This document shows positions 24,293 through 35,800 of a DNA stretch of 64,000 nt, one piece after another. Position numbers and translations under genes: made by a program. The notes under the pieces are model-generated. The model was not told the DNA's origin. It searched no databases and saw nothing but the letters and a program-made list of their open reading frames with translations. The stretch lies in assembly GCA_021777105.1 (NCBI GenBank), contig JAIQZQ010000029.1, positions 1 through 64,000 on the forward strand, read 5' to 3'. The DNA is from Candidatus Anammoxibacter sp. Lineage in GTDB: Bacteria; Planctomycetota; Brocadiia; Brocadiales; Anammoxibacteraceae. Position 1 is the first letter of the stretch. Each line of letters opens with the position of its first letter.

Positions 24293-24365
24293 TTATCTTT
24301 GGATGTGATTTGGGTAAAGATAACTATTGTAGTTTTTTATGCGGTATTAAAATAGGGACGGTAAA

Positions 24366-24638
24366 ATGAGGATAAAATTATCTGAAGAGATTTGGCAAGA
24401 GGGCAATATGTTTGTCGCTTATTGTCCAGAACTGGACATTCCTGCTTGTGGAAAGTCTATAGAGCAAGCAAAGGAGAACTTGACTAAGGTGATAGGAATT
24501 CAATTTAAGGAGATGAAAAAACTTGGAACATTTGAAGAAAATTTAATAAATGCAGGTTTTGATTTGTCAGGTAATGATGAAATCCTTAGTTTAGATAAAA
24601 ATTTAATTGAATTTAAGAATATAGAAATAACGGCCTAG
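24366..24638 (+). CDS. hicB: HicB-type antitoxin
   Basis: The 90-residue protein begins with the HicB fold: RIKLSEEIWQEGNMFVAYCPELDIPACGKSIEQAKENL, i.e. strands ending in (V/A)YCPELD and then G-(K/D)-(S/T)-xEEA. This family antagonises HicA mRNA interferases. The C-terminal half (KNLIEFKNIEITA) lacks an evident HTH domain, so DNA binding may be provided otherwise. It is one base upstream of HicA, with the antitoxin first, and has its own promoter. Confidence 0.85.
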   Translation: MRIKLSEEIWQEGNMFVAYCPELDIPACGKSIEQAKENLTKVIGIQFKEMKKLGTFEENLINAGFDLSGNDEILSLDKNLIEFKNIEITA

Positions 24639-24639
24639 A

Positions 24640-24861
24640 TTGAAACCACTTCATTACAGAATAGTTTGTAAAGTGTTTGAAAAGTATGGTTGTGTGTATA
24701 GTCATACGGAAGGCGACCATAAAATTTATCATTTTAAAGGAGCAAAAAGACCGGTTGTTATTCCTAAATACAAAGATGTTCCAGTTTTTATAATAAGGAA
24801 TAATATGAAAACTGTAGCTATGGATAATAATCAGTTTTATAAACTTCTTGCTCAAATATAA
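24640..24861 (+). CDS. hicA: HicA-type toxin
   Basis: A small basic double-stranded-RNA-binding-like protein of 73 residues: RIVCKVFEKYGCVYSHTEGDHKIYHFKG...PVVIPKYKDVPVFIIRNNMK. The catalytic histidine is H27 in EGDHKIYHF, within the (G/D)-(S/D)-H-x-x-(Y/F) motif of HicA RNases. Starts at a TTG one base after the hicB stop; no ATG gives the whole domain. The pair appears intact. Confidence 0.85.
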   Translation: MKPLHYRIVCKVFEKYGCVYSHTEGDHKIYHFKGAKRPVVIPKYKDVPVFIIRNNMKTVAMDNNQFYKLLAQI

Positions 24862-24995
24862 TTCGTCAAATAAATATCAATTTAACCTAACACGGACAAT
24901 GTGATAATTGGGGGCATAATTGGAATTAAATGATTGAGCAAGAGTGTTTTGTATACCCTCGAATCTGTACACCAAAGGAGTAATGTTTATCAAAA

Positions 24996-25745
24996 ATGAA
25001 AACAAAAGTTAACCAATTTAAAAATATACATCTTATTTGCGCTATATTGTTTATTAGCTTTATAACGTTTGGCTCAAAGACCGCTAACGCTGAGGACTTT
25101 AAAGGTTGGCAGCATGGAGCATCTGGATATGATAAGGCGATGCAATCGGCGGTAAAGAAAAATGCGCCTTTAATTGTGTATTTTAATACAGACTGGTGTG
25201 GGTGGTGCAAAAAGATGAATAGAGATTATATAGGCGCCGGCAGTGTTAAGAATTTCCTTGCCGACTTCCCGAAAGTCGAAATTAATCCGGATGAGGGGAA
25301 AAGAGCTACATTGCTACGCGACAAATTTGGGGTTACAGGATTTCCGGCCTTTTTTGTCTCTATTCCATCGTTAAAAACTGAAGCTGACCGCGTGCATCCA
25401 TTTGGAAACAGCAAGAATTTTACACCCACTGAATTTATCGCCTCCATTAAAACGAAAGTAGGGAAACAGTACGGCAGAAAAGGGTTTGAAAGTTTTAAGG
25501 CAGGTAAAAACGACTTGGCGCGCAAACATCTGGATTCGGCCATTAATTACAACCCGATAAATCCATATTTTTATTATTTAAAAGGCCACATAAATTACAA
25601 AGAAGGTTATAACACGAAAAACTCAAAGCTTTTAAAAGAAGCTGAAAAGGAGTATTTAAAAGCCTTAAAAATTAATCCTAATTATAAAAATGCAAAAAAC
25701 GATCTGGAAAAGCTTCGAAAAACAATGGAATATCTAAAGATTTGA
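24996..25745 (+). CDS. Exported thioredoxin-fold protein with TPR repeats
   Basis: An N-terminal signal peptide (residues 1-32, hydrophobic ICAILFISFITFG, cleavage after TANA) is followed by a thioredoxin domain with active site CGWC at 68-71 and the cis-proline segment GFPAFFV. The last third has two TPR-like units (ARKHLDSAINYNPINPYFYY, EYLKALKINPNYKNAKNDL). It probably acts in the periplasm on disulfides, perhaps on the secreted proteins encoded nearby. The start is an ATG with weak ribosome-binding sequence. 249 residues. Confidence 0.85.
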   Translation: MKTKVNQFKNIHLICAILFISFITFGSKTANAEDFKGWQHGASGYDKAMQSAVKKNAPLIVYFNTDWCGWCKKMNRDYIGAGSVKNFLADFPKVEINPDEGKRATLLRDKFGVTGFPAFFVSIPSLKTEADRVHPFGNSKNFTPTEFIASIKTKVGKQYGRKGFESFKAGKNDLARKHLDSAINYNPINPYFYYLKGHINYKEGYNTKNSKLLKEAEKEYLKALKINPNYKNAKNDLEKLRKTMEYLKI

Positions 25746-25795
25746 GGATTAGTAACGTAAGTTCAAACTATTTTCAGAATAAATCGATAAAAGCC

Positions 25796-25996
25796 AAGCT
25801 TGTTACAAGGCTCCTGCCATGTAACAAGTAAATTTTTTCCGAGTTCCAAGAGGCACGGCCTCTTATCTCAGGTAATAAAGCTTGAGGTATTATTCTCTTC
25901 AATTAAAATGTCGCGATATAGTTGTTGTCACGCTTTTAAGCTAGAGGCAGAGCCTCTAAGGACACCGCGTTACAAGGCAGAAGCCTTGTAACGAGT
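25796..25996. repeat. GTTACAAGGC inverted-pair element 2
   Basis: GTTACAAGGC/GCCATGTAAC hairpin at 25802-25825 and GTTACAAGGC/GCCTTGTAAC at 25969-25992, with AGAGGC-type hairpins inside (25848-25864, 25942-25957). It is the reverse complement of element 1 over about 200 bp, without the 55-bp insertion. Confidence 0.85.
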
Positions 25997-26590
25997 ATAA
26001 ACGCCTCTAAATCGTGCCGCTTTCCTGTAATGTAGGCGCGCCCTCGCTCCTTAAGCAGGCAAGTAAAATTGTACGTACAATTCACACGCATTCATGCCGG
26101 GCAATATCACGTTGCGCATACGGTAATATTGATAAACTGCAAAATCAAACAGCGTTTTGGTTTAAATTTTAGAACCCAACCGGGAATTACCTCTTTTATC
26201 GGTATACTCTATTCGAACCTCCATTACTCCATTTAACGGTAATACCTGAAATGCAATAGGCCGCCTAATCTTTACGTATTCATCTTTTAATTTACCTATT
26301 ATAGTAAAATTATAGACTTATTTTGTTTTTAGTTCTAACTTATCTTTATTCTTTGTAACTTTCACTAAATATTTTAATTTACAGAAATCATTTGCATTTC
26401 TTTTTTGATATTCTTATAATTGCGTCGAGCTTAATACCATTTAATTATTTTTATTTTTATGACATTTTTTATTTCTATCCAGGTAACGGCAGCTTCAGCG
26501 CAACGAACAGATTCTAATAATTTGTAAAAACGATGATCGTATTAACATCATAAATTTATTTATTATCACTATTTAAACAGGAGGTTAAAT
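25997..26590. other. Intergenic region before the C11 peptidase
   Basis: No gene seen. It contains a perfect 16-bp palindrome AATTGTACGTACAATT at 26067-26082 and a GGTATACTCTATTCGAACCTCC stretch at 26200-26221 that recurs near 51255-51275 with small changes. The ribosome-binding site AGGAGG of the peptidase gene is at 26579-26584. Confidence 0.6.
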
Positions 26591-29344
26591 ATGAGATTAG
26601 TCCAATTTGCCATATTAGCGTTATTAATTTGCTTGCCGTTATCCGGTTTTTCAACCTGTTTTGGAGATGAGACGCAGGCCGTCCCCATAAGAGCCGCCGA
26701 CTTGCCGCTAAAAAAAGCAAAATGGACATTCATTTTGTATACGGCGCTTGATGAGCACGGAGAACAAGGGGGCACCTTTGAAACGATGAAACTGCAACAA
26801 GTGGGTAGCGGAAAAGATCTGCATATTGTTACCCAATTTGACAGGGCCGATAGTGACGATATCACCTATGGCAATTGGACCGACGCTCGGCGATTTTATA
26901 TCCAGAAGAGTCAAAACAGATCTTCAGGGGGCGATTTCAAGGCCATCATGGGAGACGGTATTACAAATCTTTGCAATGCCAACCCGGATTTGTGTCAAAG
27001 CGGCTCGCCCATGGTAAACTTAAATGAAACAGATAATGTGATTTATGATCCAACAGACAAAAACGACTTTACCGGGCCGGCCAACTATAAAACCTGGTAT
27101 AAGCGCATAACAAGCGGAGATCAAAAATTTATTGATGAATTTGCTCTGGATTTCTTCTATTCAGAATTCCGGCCAATGCCCAAAGGGTTTGCGCCGGTTG
27201 GAGCGGCGGCGACTTCGATCATGAGCGCCGGAGAACCTAATACCGGATCGCCTGAACCGTTTAAAGAATTTGTCATTTGGGCTATTGAAAATTTTCCAGC
27301 GGAACATTACATGGTTGCGGTGCAGGGGCACGGAGCCGGCATGTTCGGCATGGGCATGGATCTAAGCACATGCCAGCTGGATTATTTTGATTTGGGAGAA
27401 ATGCATGACGCTCTAAAGGAGATCACTACTACCACGGGCATTGGGAAGTTTGATTTGTTCATCTGGCATGCATGTATTATGGATATTGTAAGTTCAATGA
27501 CCATTCTTGAGCCGTTTGCCAAATATTGCTGCGCTTCGGAAGAGAGCCTTGATTTTGGGGGCTGGGACTATGCCAACACTTTAGCCCAATTGGTTAAAAA
27601 CCCTGAGATGCCTGCTGTTGAAATTGGAAAAAACCTCACTAAATATACATTGGACTATTATGAATACACACACCCTTATTCACGGGCAACCCATTTCTTG
27701 CTTAATCTGGATAAAACGCAAAATGTTCTGGACGCTCTGAGTAATTTTTCAAAAAAAGTAACCATAGACAATGATGATGATTTACTAGCAATCGGCATAG
27801 CCCGCAGCAATACAAGTGGTTATTATTTTAATAACCCGATTACGGCTACTATTGATTTGACACACTTTATGGAGTTACTCAAGGAACAATCAAATAATCC
27901 CGCCATTGATAATGCGGCCCAGGTAGTTATTGATGCCGTAAAAGAAGCTGTACTGTATGGAGGAGCCCTGGAGGGACACCCGCATACCAAAGGCCTTGCT
28001 ATTTATTTTCCAGAAAATAAAGAATTTTATACAACGACGCCGGCCGGCTCCGGAGTGAATTGGGATCCTGAAAAATATTTTACGAGAACCGTTCCCAGAA
28101 TGAATGATTGGCGCCAATTTCTTAGCAATTATTACGTGAAGCTGGATAAGTATATTGGAACAGGCTTGCCAATTAGTCTTTCCCCCAGCCTGGCCAATAT
28201 CAATAGCGCGCCTTTTAACAGCCTTAACCCGGCTGAGGTGAAATTAGCAATGCAGGGACAAGCCCTTAGCAATTTTAATTTTTCCTCAGTATGGCAAAAT
28301 CCAGACACGCTAAACCCGGTTAGAATATTTTCCTTCCCTCTCGCAAAAGTCCCTACCGGCAAATTAGAAGCAGGAACGAATAAGACTGCGACTTCAACCA
28401 CAAATCTGGATATTCACTTTCCATGGAAAGCCAGGATGGGACGATTAACCAACGGCAAAGGGGAATCTGTAATTGTGGCGCCAATATTTGAGGATAATTC
28501 AAAAAAATATTTTCACGTATTTGGACATTTTTTCCCAGCGGGTCAATCGCAATTCGAAGAGGGTTTCCTTTCATTTAGATACAAACTGACAGGTTCGGTT
28601 TTTGATAGTTTGTATATTTCAAACACGAGCAAGGGCCTACCAGGCTATACAAAAGCCGCCCCGCATCAGGGGGCTAAATTTCTTCCTGTTTTTGATCAAT
28701 TCCTGGTTAAGCCTGAAGGCATAGTCTTTGACGCGCCCATACCTTTGCCGGACCAAAGCGCAATTACTTTTGAGGCGCAGCCATTGAGGTTTGAATTGAC
28801 GGAAGCGCAACCAGGAAACTATACGCTGTTTTTACAAGTCGCCAATATAACAGGCGCAAAAAAAACAGAAACCATCCGGAATATATTCGTCCAAAGCAAA
28901 GGCAAAGCCATGGATTATGTCGGCTATTTTGGAATGGCGCTGGGAGCCCGTTTTGAAATCCCTGTAAATTACAAAACAGTGAAGATTGAATCGGAACAAG
29001 GAGAAATAGTTCGCTATTTTGTAGAGGACACATCGAAAATGGATGGAATCATACTAAAAGCCAAGTCTTATCCATCAGGAGCAAACGGAGCCGATGAAGT
29101 TGCTGAGTTTACCAGCGGCCTGGTCGATGTTTCCGATTTAAAAACCAACAAAACAACCATGAACAATCAGGATGCCGTATTGATCACATATAACAACAAA
29201 AACGGATTGAACCAGGCATATCTTTTTTATGATACGGCTCAAACCGGAATCAGTTACATTTTGTCACTACAGGTTCCTGAAGCTCAAAAGAAAGAGGCCC
29301 GGGAGAAATTCACACACATGATTGAATCTTCAAAGTTCTTTTAA
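26591..29344 (+). CDS. Secreted C11 (clostripain-type) cysteine peptidase (917 aa)
   Basis: A signal peptide (1 to about 25, LALLICLPLSGF) precedes a caspase-like fold. WTFILYTALDEHGEQGG (near 38-54) and the catalytic pair H247 in VQGHGAGMF and C295 in WHACIMDIVS match family C11; after them comes YCCASEESLDFGGWDY. The region beyond about residue 500 is beta-rich, and the last 120 residues (TVKIESEQGEIVRYFVEDTS...MIESSKFF) look like a PsbP/DUF1795-type domain. C11 enzymes cleave after basic residues and often self-process. It lies upstream of the giant repeat protein on the same strand but 555 nt away, so it likely has its own promoter. Substrates are unknown. Confidence 0.88.
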   Translation: MRLVQFAILALLICLPLSGFSTCFGDETQAVPIRAADLPLKKAKWTFILYTALDEHGEQGGTFETMKLQQVGSGKDLHIVTQFDRADSDDITYGNWTDARRFYIQKSQNRSSGGDFKAIMGDGITNLCNANPDLCQSGSPMVNLNETDNVIYDPTDKNDFTGPANYKTWYKRITSGDQKFIDEFALDFFYSEFRPMPKGFAPVGAAATSIMSAGEPNTGSPEPFKEFVIWAIENFPAEHYMVAVQGHGAGMFGMGMDLSTCQLDYFDLGEMHDALKEITTTTGIGKFDLFIWHACIMDIVSSMTILEPFAKYCCASEESLDFGGWDYANTLAQLVKNPEMPAVEIGKNLTKYTLDYYEYTHPYSRATHFLLNLDKTQNVLDALSNFSKKVTIDNDDDLLAIGIARSNTSGYYFNNPITATIDLTHFMELLKEQSNNPAIDNAAQVVIDAVKEAVLYGGALEGHPHTKGLAIYFPENKEFYTTTPAGSGVNWDPEKYFTRTVPRMNDWRQFLSNYYVKLDKYIGTGLPISLSPSLANINSAPFNSLNPAEVKLAMQGQALSNFNFSSVWQNPDTLNPVRIFSFPLAKVPTGKLEAGTNKTATSTTNLDIHFPWKARMGRLTNGKGESVIVAPIFEDNSKKYFHVFGHFFPAGQSQFEEGFLSFRYKLTGSVFDSLYISNTSKGLPGYTKAAPHQGAKFLPVFDQFLVKPEGIVFDAPIPLPDQSAITFEAQPLRFELTEAQPGNYTLFLQVANITGAKKTETIRNIFVQSKGKAMDYVGYFGMALGARFEIPVNYKTVKIESEQGEIVRYFVEDTSKMDGIILKAKSYPSGANGADEVAEFTSGLVDVSDLKTNKTTMNNQDAVLITYNNKNGLNQAYLFYDTAQTGISYILSLQVPEAQKKEAREKFTHMIESSKFF

Positions 29345-29476
29345 AGGAAGTTTTAGCAACCAAAGAAGATAAGCCGAAAGTAAAACGTTTGGAGCCCCCA
29401 TCACCCTCGCTCCCAAACCCCAGTTCTTACTGTTGGACAATTTTTCACTGGTAGTCCTAAGGCTATACGGCTTGGC

Positions 29477-29645
29477 TAGTTACAAGGCTCCTGCCTTGTA
29501 ACTGGGTGTACGAAGAGGCTCTGCCTCATTTTGTCAGAATAACAAACGGCGCCATTAATTTTCTAATGCGATCTAATTAACAACGTTTAAGACGAGGCAG
29601 AGCCTCTTAGGACAGTGTGTTACAAGGCAGGAGCCTTGTAACAAG
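29477..29645. repeat. GTTACAAGGC inverted-pair element 3
   Basis: Perfect hairpins at 29479-29502 and 29619-29642 with GAGGCTCTGCCTC (29513-29527) and GAGGCAGAGCCTC (29594-29606) inside. The centre differs from elements 1 and 2. The rest of 29345-29780 holds no gene. Confidence 0.85.
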
Positions 29646-29780
29646 TTTCTTATTTTGTACCCCCCTACCCTCAATAACTTCTTATATAACAGCCTAAACC
29701 TAGTCTAAACCTCACCACCCGCGATATTTTTTAAATTTCATTTTTCCGCTAATATAAAAGATCTGATTACTTTTATTAAA

Positions 29781-29824
29781 TGTGATAAAAATCACTGACA
29801 TTTATAAAAAAATACGTGTAAAAT
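29781..29824 (+). promoter_or_regulatory. Predicted CRP-type box and promoter of the giant repeat gene
   Basis: TGTGATAAAAATCACT at 29781-29796 fits the CRP/FNR-type half-sites TGTGA-N6-TCAC(A/T). CTGACA at 29795-29800 and TAAAAT at 29819-29824 (18-bp spacer) form a sigma-70 promoter. The box centre (29788.5) would be about 42 bases upstream of a start near 29831, the class II activator position. The ATG of the giant gene is at 29899 after AAGGAA. Confidence 0.5.
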
Positions 29825-29898
29825 AGTGGCATGTCTAAAATTCGGGATTTGAGCCCGGTTAATAAAATATTTTTCTATTTTTAATTAAGGAATATGAA

Positions 29899-32800
29899 AT
29901 GAAAATTTTTATTAGGTTCGCAATTTTATTGGCGTTTATTATTGTCGCGGCGCAGGCTGCGAGCCAAACCATGGCAAATGCGCAGGGAGGGCTTGCGGGC
30001 AGCGTGCTTGATCCAGGCAACCGGCCCGTATCCGGTGTGGAGGTGTTTATTATTGATTTTAACACAGCCACGGCGGATACGCCTCTGTTTGAAGCCGGGA
30101 CGCAAACCAGGGACGACGGGAGTTATGAGTTTTTTGACATTCCGGCCGGCAGTTATGTGGTTGGGGTGGCCGGCGGCGACACTAACTTTATAAACGAGTT
30201 TTTTGACGATGTTTCTGAATTAGAGTTTGCGAACCCTGTTAATGTTGCTGATGGGGCTACAACTTCAGGCATTAATTTTGTCCTGAAGCTTGGAGGCTCT
30301 ATCTCAGGCTTGGTGGTTGACGCAAATAACCGGCCGGTTGTGGACATGTTTGTTGGGGCCGAGGATTTTAACGGCAACCGGTTTGTAGGCGGCGCCGTCA
30401 CGGACGCAACCGGCAGGTACAGGATATCCGGCCTGCCTGTTGGAACTTACCGGATAAATGTTGAAGTGTTCGGCACAAATTTTATAGGTGAATATTTTGA
30501 CAATGTCAGGAATTTTGACAGGGCCTCGCCAGTTAATGTTAGCGCGGGAGTTGAAACTGGAGGCATTAATTTTACCCTGGAAACCGGAGGCTCTATCTCC
30601 GGCGTTGTGCTTGACTCAGCCAACCTCCCTATTGTTGATATAGAGGTTGTAGCCGACCATTTCACCGACGGTCAATTTGCGGGCGCGGCGCGGACGGATG
30701 AAGCCGGGAGATACAGAATAGCCGGTCTTGCTCAAGGCAGGTACAAGGCCCGTGTAGAAGTGTCGGGCACAAGCTTTGTCGCGGAATACTTTGACAACAC
30801 CACAAATTTTGACCTGGCTTCGCCCATTGCCGTGCAACAAGGCGCGAATACGCCGGGCATTAACTTTACGTTGGAAATCGGAGGCTCTATTTCAGGCGTT
30901 GTCCTGGATGTAAACGGCAATCCGGTACCGGACATTTTTGTGGCAGCGGAAAATTTTGACACAAACCAATTTGTAAACGGCGCCGGAACCGACCAAAACG
31001 GCAGGTACACAATATTCGGCCTGCCTCCCGGAAGCTACAGGATACACGTAGACACTTTTGGAACCCCGTTTATTAATCAATATTTTAACAATGTTCAGGA
31101 TTTTGACCTTGCCACGCGTGTTAATGTAACGCCGGGAGCAAACACTCCAAACATTAATTTCAGCCTGGCATCCGGCGGCTCTATTTCAGGCGTTGTGCTT
31201 GATTCAGCCAACAACCCGATAGCGGGTATAAATGTGACGGCCTCTAATTTTGACACTCATGATTTTATAAACGGCTCGCAAACAGACGAAAGTGGAAGAT
31301 ACCGTATAGCCGGCTTGCCCGCAGGCGGATACCGCGTCAATGTTGAAACGTCGGGCACAAATTTTGCCTCTGAGTTTTTTGACAATGTTTCGGATTCAGA
31401 CCTTGCTACACGCGTAAATGTGAATGTTGGAGCCGACACTCCCGGCATTAATTTTAACCTGGCTTCGGGCGGCTCAATCTCAGGAGTTGTGCTTGACGCA
31501 AACAACCGCCCTGTGCCGGATGTGTTTATCGACGCAAATGATTTTGACACCGAGAGTTTTATAAACGGGGCGACTACGGACTCAAGAGGCAACTATACAA
31601 TATCAGGCCTGCCAACCGGCATGTATCGAATCAAGACAAACGCGGAGAACACAAATCTTATAAATGAATATTTTAACAACGTCACGGACTTTGACTTAGC
31701 CTCGCCTGTAAACGTTACCGCCGGGCAGGAGACTTCAGGCATTAATTTTAATCTCGATATAGGCGGCTCTATTTCCGGAAGGATAACAGAGTCCGGCGGA
31801 GCCGCCATATCTAATATAAACGTAGAGGTTGAAATTTTCGCAACCGGTCAATGGGTCAATTCCGCGAGGACGGACGATACAGGCGCATACTCCGTGTCCG
31901 GCCTTCCTAACGGCATATACAAGGTAAGGACAAACGCCGAGGGCACAAGCTTTATAAATAAATATTTCGACAACGTCTTAAACTTTGACAATGCTTCTCC
32001 GGTTAACGTCAAGGCGGGAGGCGACACTGCCGGCATTAATTTTGTTCTGGAGCCGGGCGGCGCTATTTCAGGCACGGTTCTTGGAGCCGACAACCAACCC
32101 ATTGAAAGACTCTTTGTAAGCGCTGAGGATTTTGACGGCGGATTTTTTGTAAACGGAGCTGAAACAGACAGTTCAGGCAAATATGTGATCAATGGTTTGC
32201 CGGCAGGCAAATACAGAGTTAGAACAAACGGCGAGGGCGGCTTTGTGAATGAATTTTTTAACGACACTGTTAACGATGAACTTGCCCAGGCTGTGACCGT
32301 TACGGTTGGAGCCGACACGCCTGATATTAACTTTGTCCTTGGCAATGGCGGCTCTATTTCAGGAACGATTTTAGACTCAAACAACCAACCAATTTCCGAT
32401 GTGAATATCGATGTTGAAAATTTCGAGACAGGCAATTGGATAGCCGGCTCAAGAACGGATTCAAGCGGAAAATATAAGGTAAACGGAATCCCCACAGGCG
32501 CTTATAAAGTAAGGACCAACGCTGAAGGCACAAATTTTACAAATGAATATTTTGACAACGCTTCCGATTTTGATTCAGCTACGGCGGTAAACGTAACTGC
32601 GGGATCCGACACGCCAGGCATAAACTTTGTCCTGAGCAAAGGCGGTTCAATATCCGGAGTTGTGCTCGACACAAGCAACAATCCCATACCCGGCATTCGT
32701 GTTGACGCGGAGGATTTTAATCAACATTTCCATGTAAACGGCGCCAAGACTGACGTCAATGGAGCCTATATCATTAACGGCCTTCCCACGGGCGATTACA

Positions 32801-35800
32801 GGATAAGGACAAACGCCGAAGGCACGGATTTTGTAAACAAATTCTTTAACAACGTTGTAGACGATAATCTTGCGGCCCCGGTGAAAGTGACATCTCCAAA
32901 CAACACTCCAAATATTAATTTCAGGCTTGAAAAAGGCGGCTCTATTTCAGGCCTGGTAGTAGACGACGACAACTCTCCAATATCCAACATCCATGTGGAA
33001 GTTGAGTTCTTTGAGTCGGGCCGTTGGGTAAACTCGGCCAGAACGGACAGCGCCGGCAAATACCTGGTTCGCGGGTTGCCTGCCGGCAATTTCCGGGTTA
33101 GAACAAACGCGGAAGGAACAAATTTTATAAACAAATATTTTGAAAATACGACTGATTTTGATTTAGCCGGCCCGGTAAAGGTTACTGTAGGCCAAGAGAC
33201 TGCGGATATTAACTTTGCGCTGGAAATAGGCGGATCGGTTTCCGGAACTGTGCAGGACGCAAACAATCAGCCTATAGCCGGCGTTAATGTTGACGCCGAG
33301 GATTTTAACAAACGTTTCCATGTAAATGGGGCAAGGACGGATTCCAAAGGCAACTATACCATAACCGGACTGCCAACCGACGAATACCGCATAAGGACGC
33401 ATGCCAAAGACACAAACTTTATAAATGAATTTTTCGACAATGTGGTTAACGACGACCTTGCCTTGCCTGTAAAAGTAACGGCTCCCGCGGAGACATCCGA
33501 CATTAACTTTGTTTTAGATAGCGGCGGATCAATTTCAGGAACGGTTTTGGGGCCGGACAACAAACCTGTCATTGGCATTAATGTAAACGCCGAGGATTTT
33601 GACGGCAACTTCCATGTAAACAACGCGCAAACCGGAGCCGACGGCAAATTCTCAATTACCGGCTTGCCGTCCGGCAAATACAGGGTCGGCGTTGATACAT
33701 TCGAGACGGAATTTGTTCCGCAATTCTTTAACAACGCAGTGTGGGACACCGCGGATGCCGTGATTGCGCAGGCTCCCGGAGACACTTCTAATATTAACTT
33801 CACGCTTATTAAAGGCAGCTTTATACGAGGCAAAGTAACCGACGAGACTAACAACCCAATCTCGGGTATGTCTGTTGACGCGTTTACATCCGACACTGAC
33901 CAATGGGTTAATTTTGGAGTAACAAACGCAAACGGAGCCTATTCAATCACTGTGCCTCCCGGCTCATACAGGGTTGGAGTAAGCACATTCGGCTCCAATT
34001 TTTTGCCGGAGTTTTATAACAACGCCACAACTTCGGACAAGGCAACAACCATCCAGGTTACCGATAAAATAGACGCAATTAATATTAATTTTTCGCTATC
34101 TAAAGGAAACCTGATAAAAGGAAGGGTAACCGACAAGGATAACAACCCTATTAGAGGATTGTCCGTAAACGCGCTTGATTCATTTACAAGAGATTGGATA
34201 AACGGCCGCGAGACAGACTCAAACGGCGAGTACTCCATACCCGTATTGCCGGGCGAATATGTTGTGCAGGTTGAAACTTTCGGCACAAATTTCGCCCCCG
34301 GCTTAAGGGAAGGTGTTGTTGTGGCCGTGGGCAAAGACACTACTGATATTAATTTTACGCTTTCAAAAGCAAGCTCTATCAGGGGAAAGGTTATAGATGA
34401 GAAAGGCGCGCCGCTGTTCGACATATTTGTCTCGGTTATGGATGAAGTCACAGAGGAGTTTATAAACTTCGGCGTCACAAATTCAAATGGCGAGTACGCG
34501 ATACCTGTTTTGCCGGGCTCGTACCTGGTTCAGGCGGACACTTTTGGGACAAAGTTTGTTCAGCCTCCACGTAAAATCGCGCTGGTTGTGGCGGATGTGG
34601 ACACATTAGGCGTTGATTTTGTCCTAGAGCTTGGAGATGTTATCAGCGGAAATGTATCTGATAAGAACGGAGCCCCTATTGCGCGTATATTTGTAAACGC
34701 GTTTGAGTTTAATTCCGGTTTCTGGGTTGGCGGAGATGAAACAGACTCAAACGGCGATTACGAGATACCGCTACTACCGGGAACATATAAAATAGGAGTG
34801 GACACTTTTGAATCAAAGTTTGCGCCTGAACTATATAACGGAAAAGGCTGGGACGACGCGGACCCGGTAATTCTTGTTAAAGGCGCGGACACGGCAAACA
34901 TTGATTTCGTATTATCTCCCGCAAGTTTTATATCAGGAATAGTTAAAGATGTGGACGGCAACCCGATAGCCGGCATTAGCCTTGATGTGTCCGACGCGGA
35001 AACAGAGTTCTGGGTTAGCTCCGGCGAAACGGATAAAGAAGGCAAATACACCGCGCCGGTTAGGCCCGGAAGCTATGTAGTAAGGACGTTTGCGGGCGAG
35101 CAAGGTTTCGCGGATAAATATTATAACAATAAGACGGATTTCGACACCGCCGACCATGTTGAAGTAGTTGGAGAGGGCAAGACTCTCGCAGGCATTAGTT
35201 TTATCCTTACAAAAGGCGGCTCAATATCAGGCAAGGTTACCGACGACTCAACAGGCGTCTCCGGTGTAGAGGTAAACGCGTTTGAATTTAACTCGGATTC
35301 CTGGATTAGCTCCGGCAGGACGGACGTTAATGGGGCATACACAATAAACGGCCTTCCCGCTGGATTTTACAGGGTTAGGGCCGAAGACCCGGAAGGCAGA
35401 TTTCCAGGGGAATTTTATAACGGCGGTGAAGGAACTCCGTTCCGGGACCAGGCCGCGCCTGTCAAAACTTTAAACGAGCAGGATACCGGCGGCATAGATC
35501 TTGAGCTTTCACAAGGCGGCTCTATTTCAGGAACTGTTACCGACGGCGCAAGCGGCCTTAATCAAATGACGGTTGAAGCTTTCGAATTTGCAACCGGACT
35601 TTGGGTTAACGCTCAGGACACCGACGCCACAGGCGCATATTCAATCACCCTTCCGGACGGCGATTACAGATTGCGCGCTTTTGATCAAAACGGGGACTTC
35701 GCGGCAAAATACTACGACAATGTTGGCGGCTGGAACGAAGCCAATCCTGTGACCGCGCAAACAAACACGCCAACCGAAGGCATTAATTTTGAATTATCCA

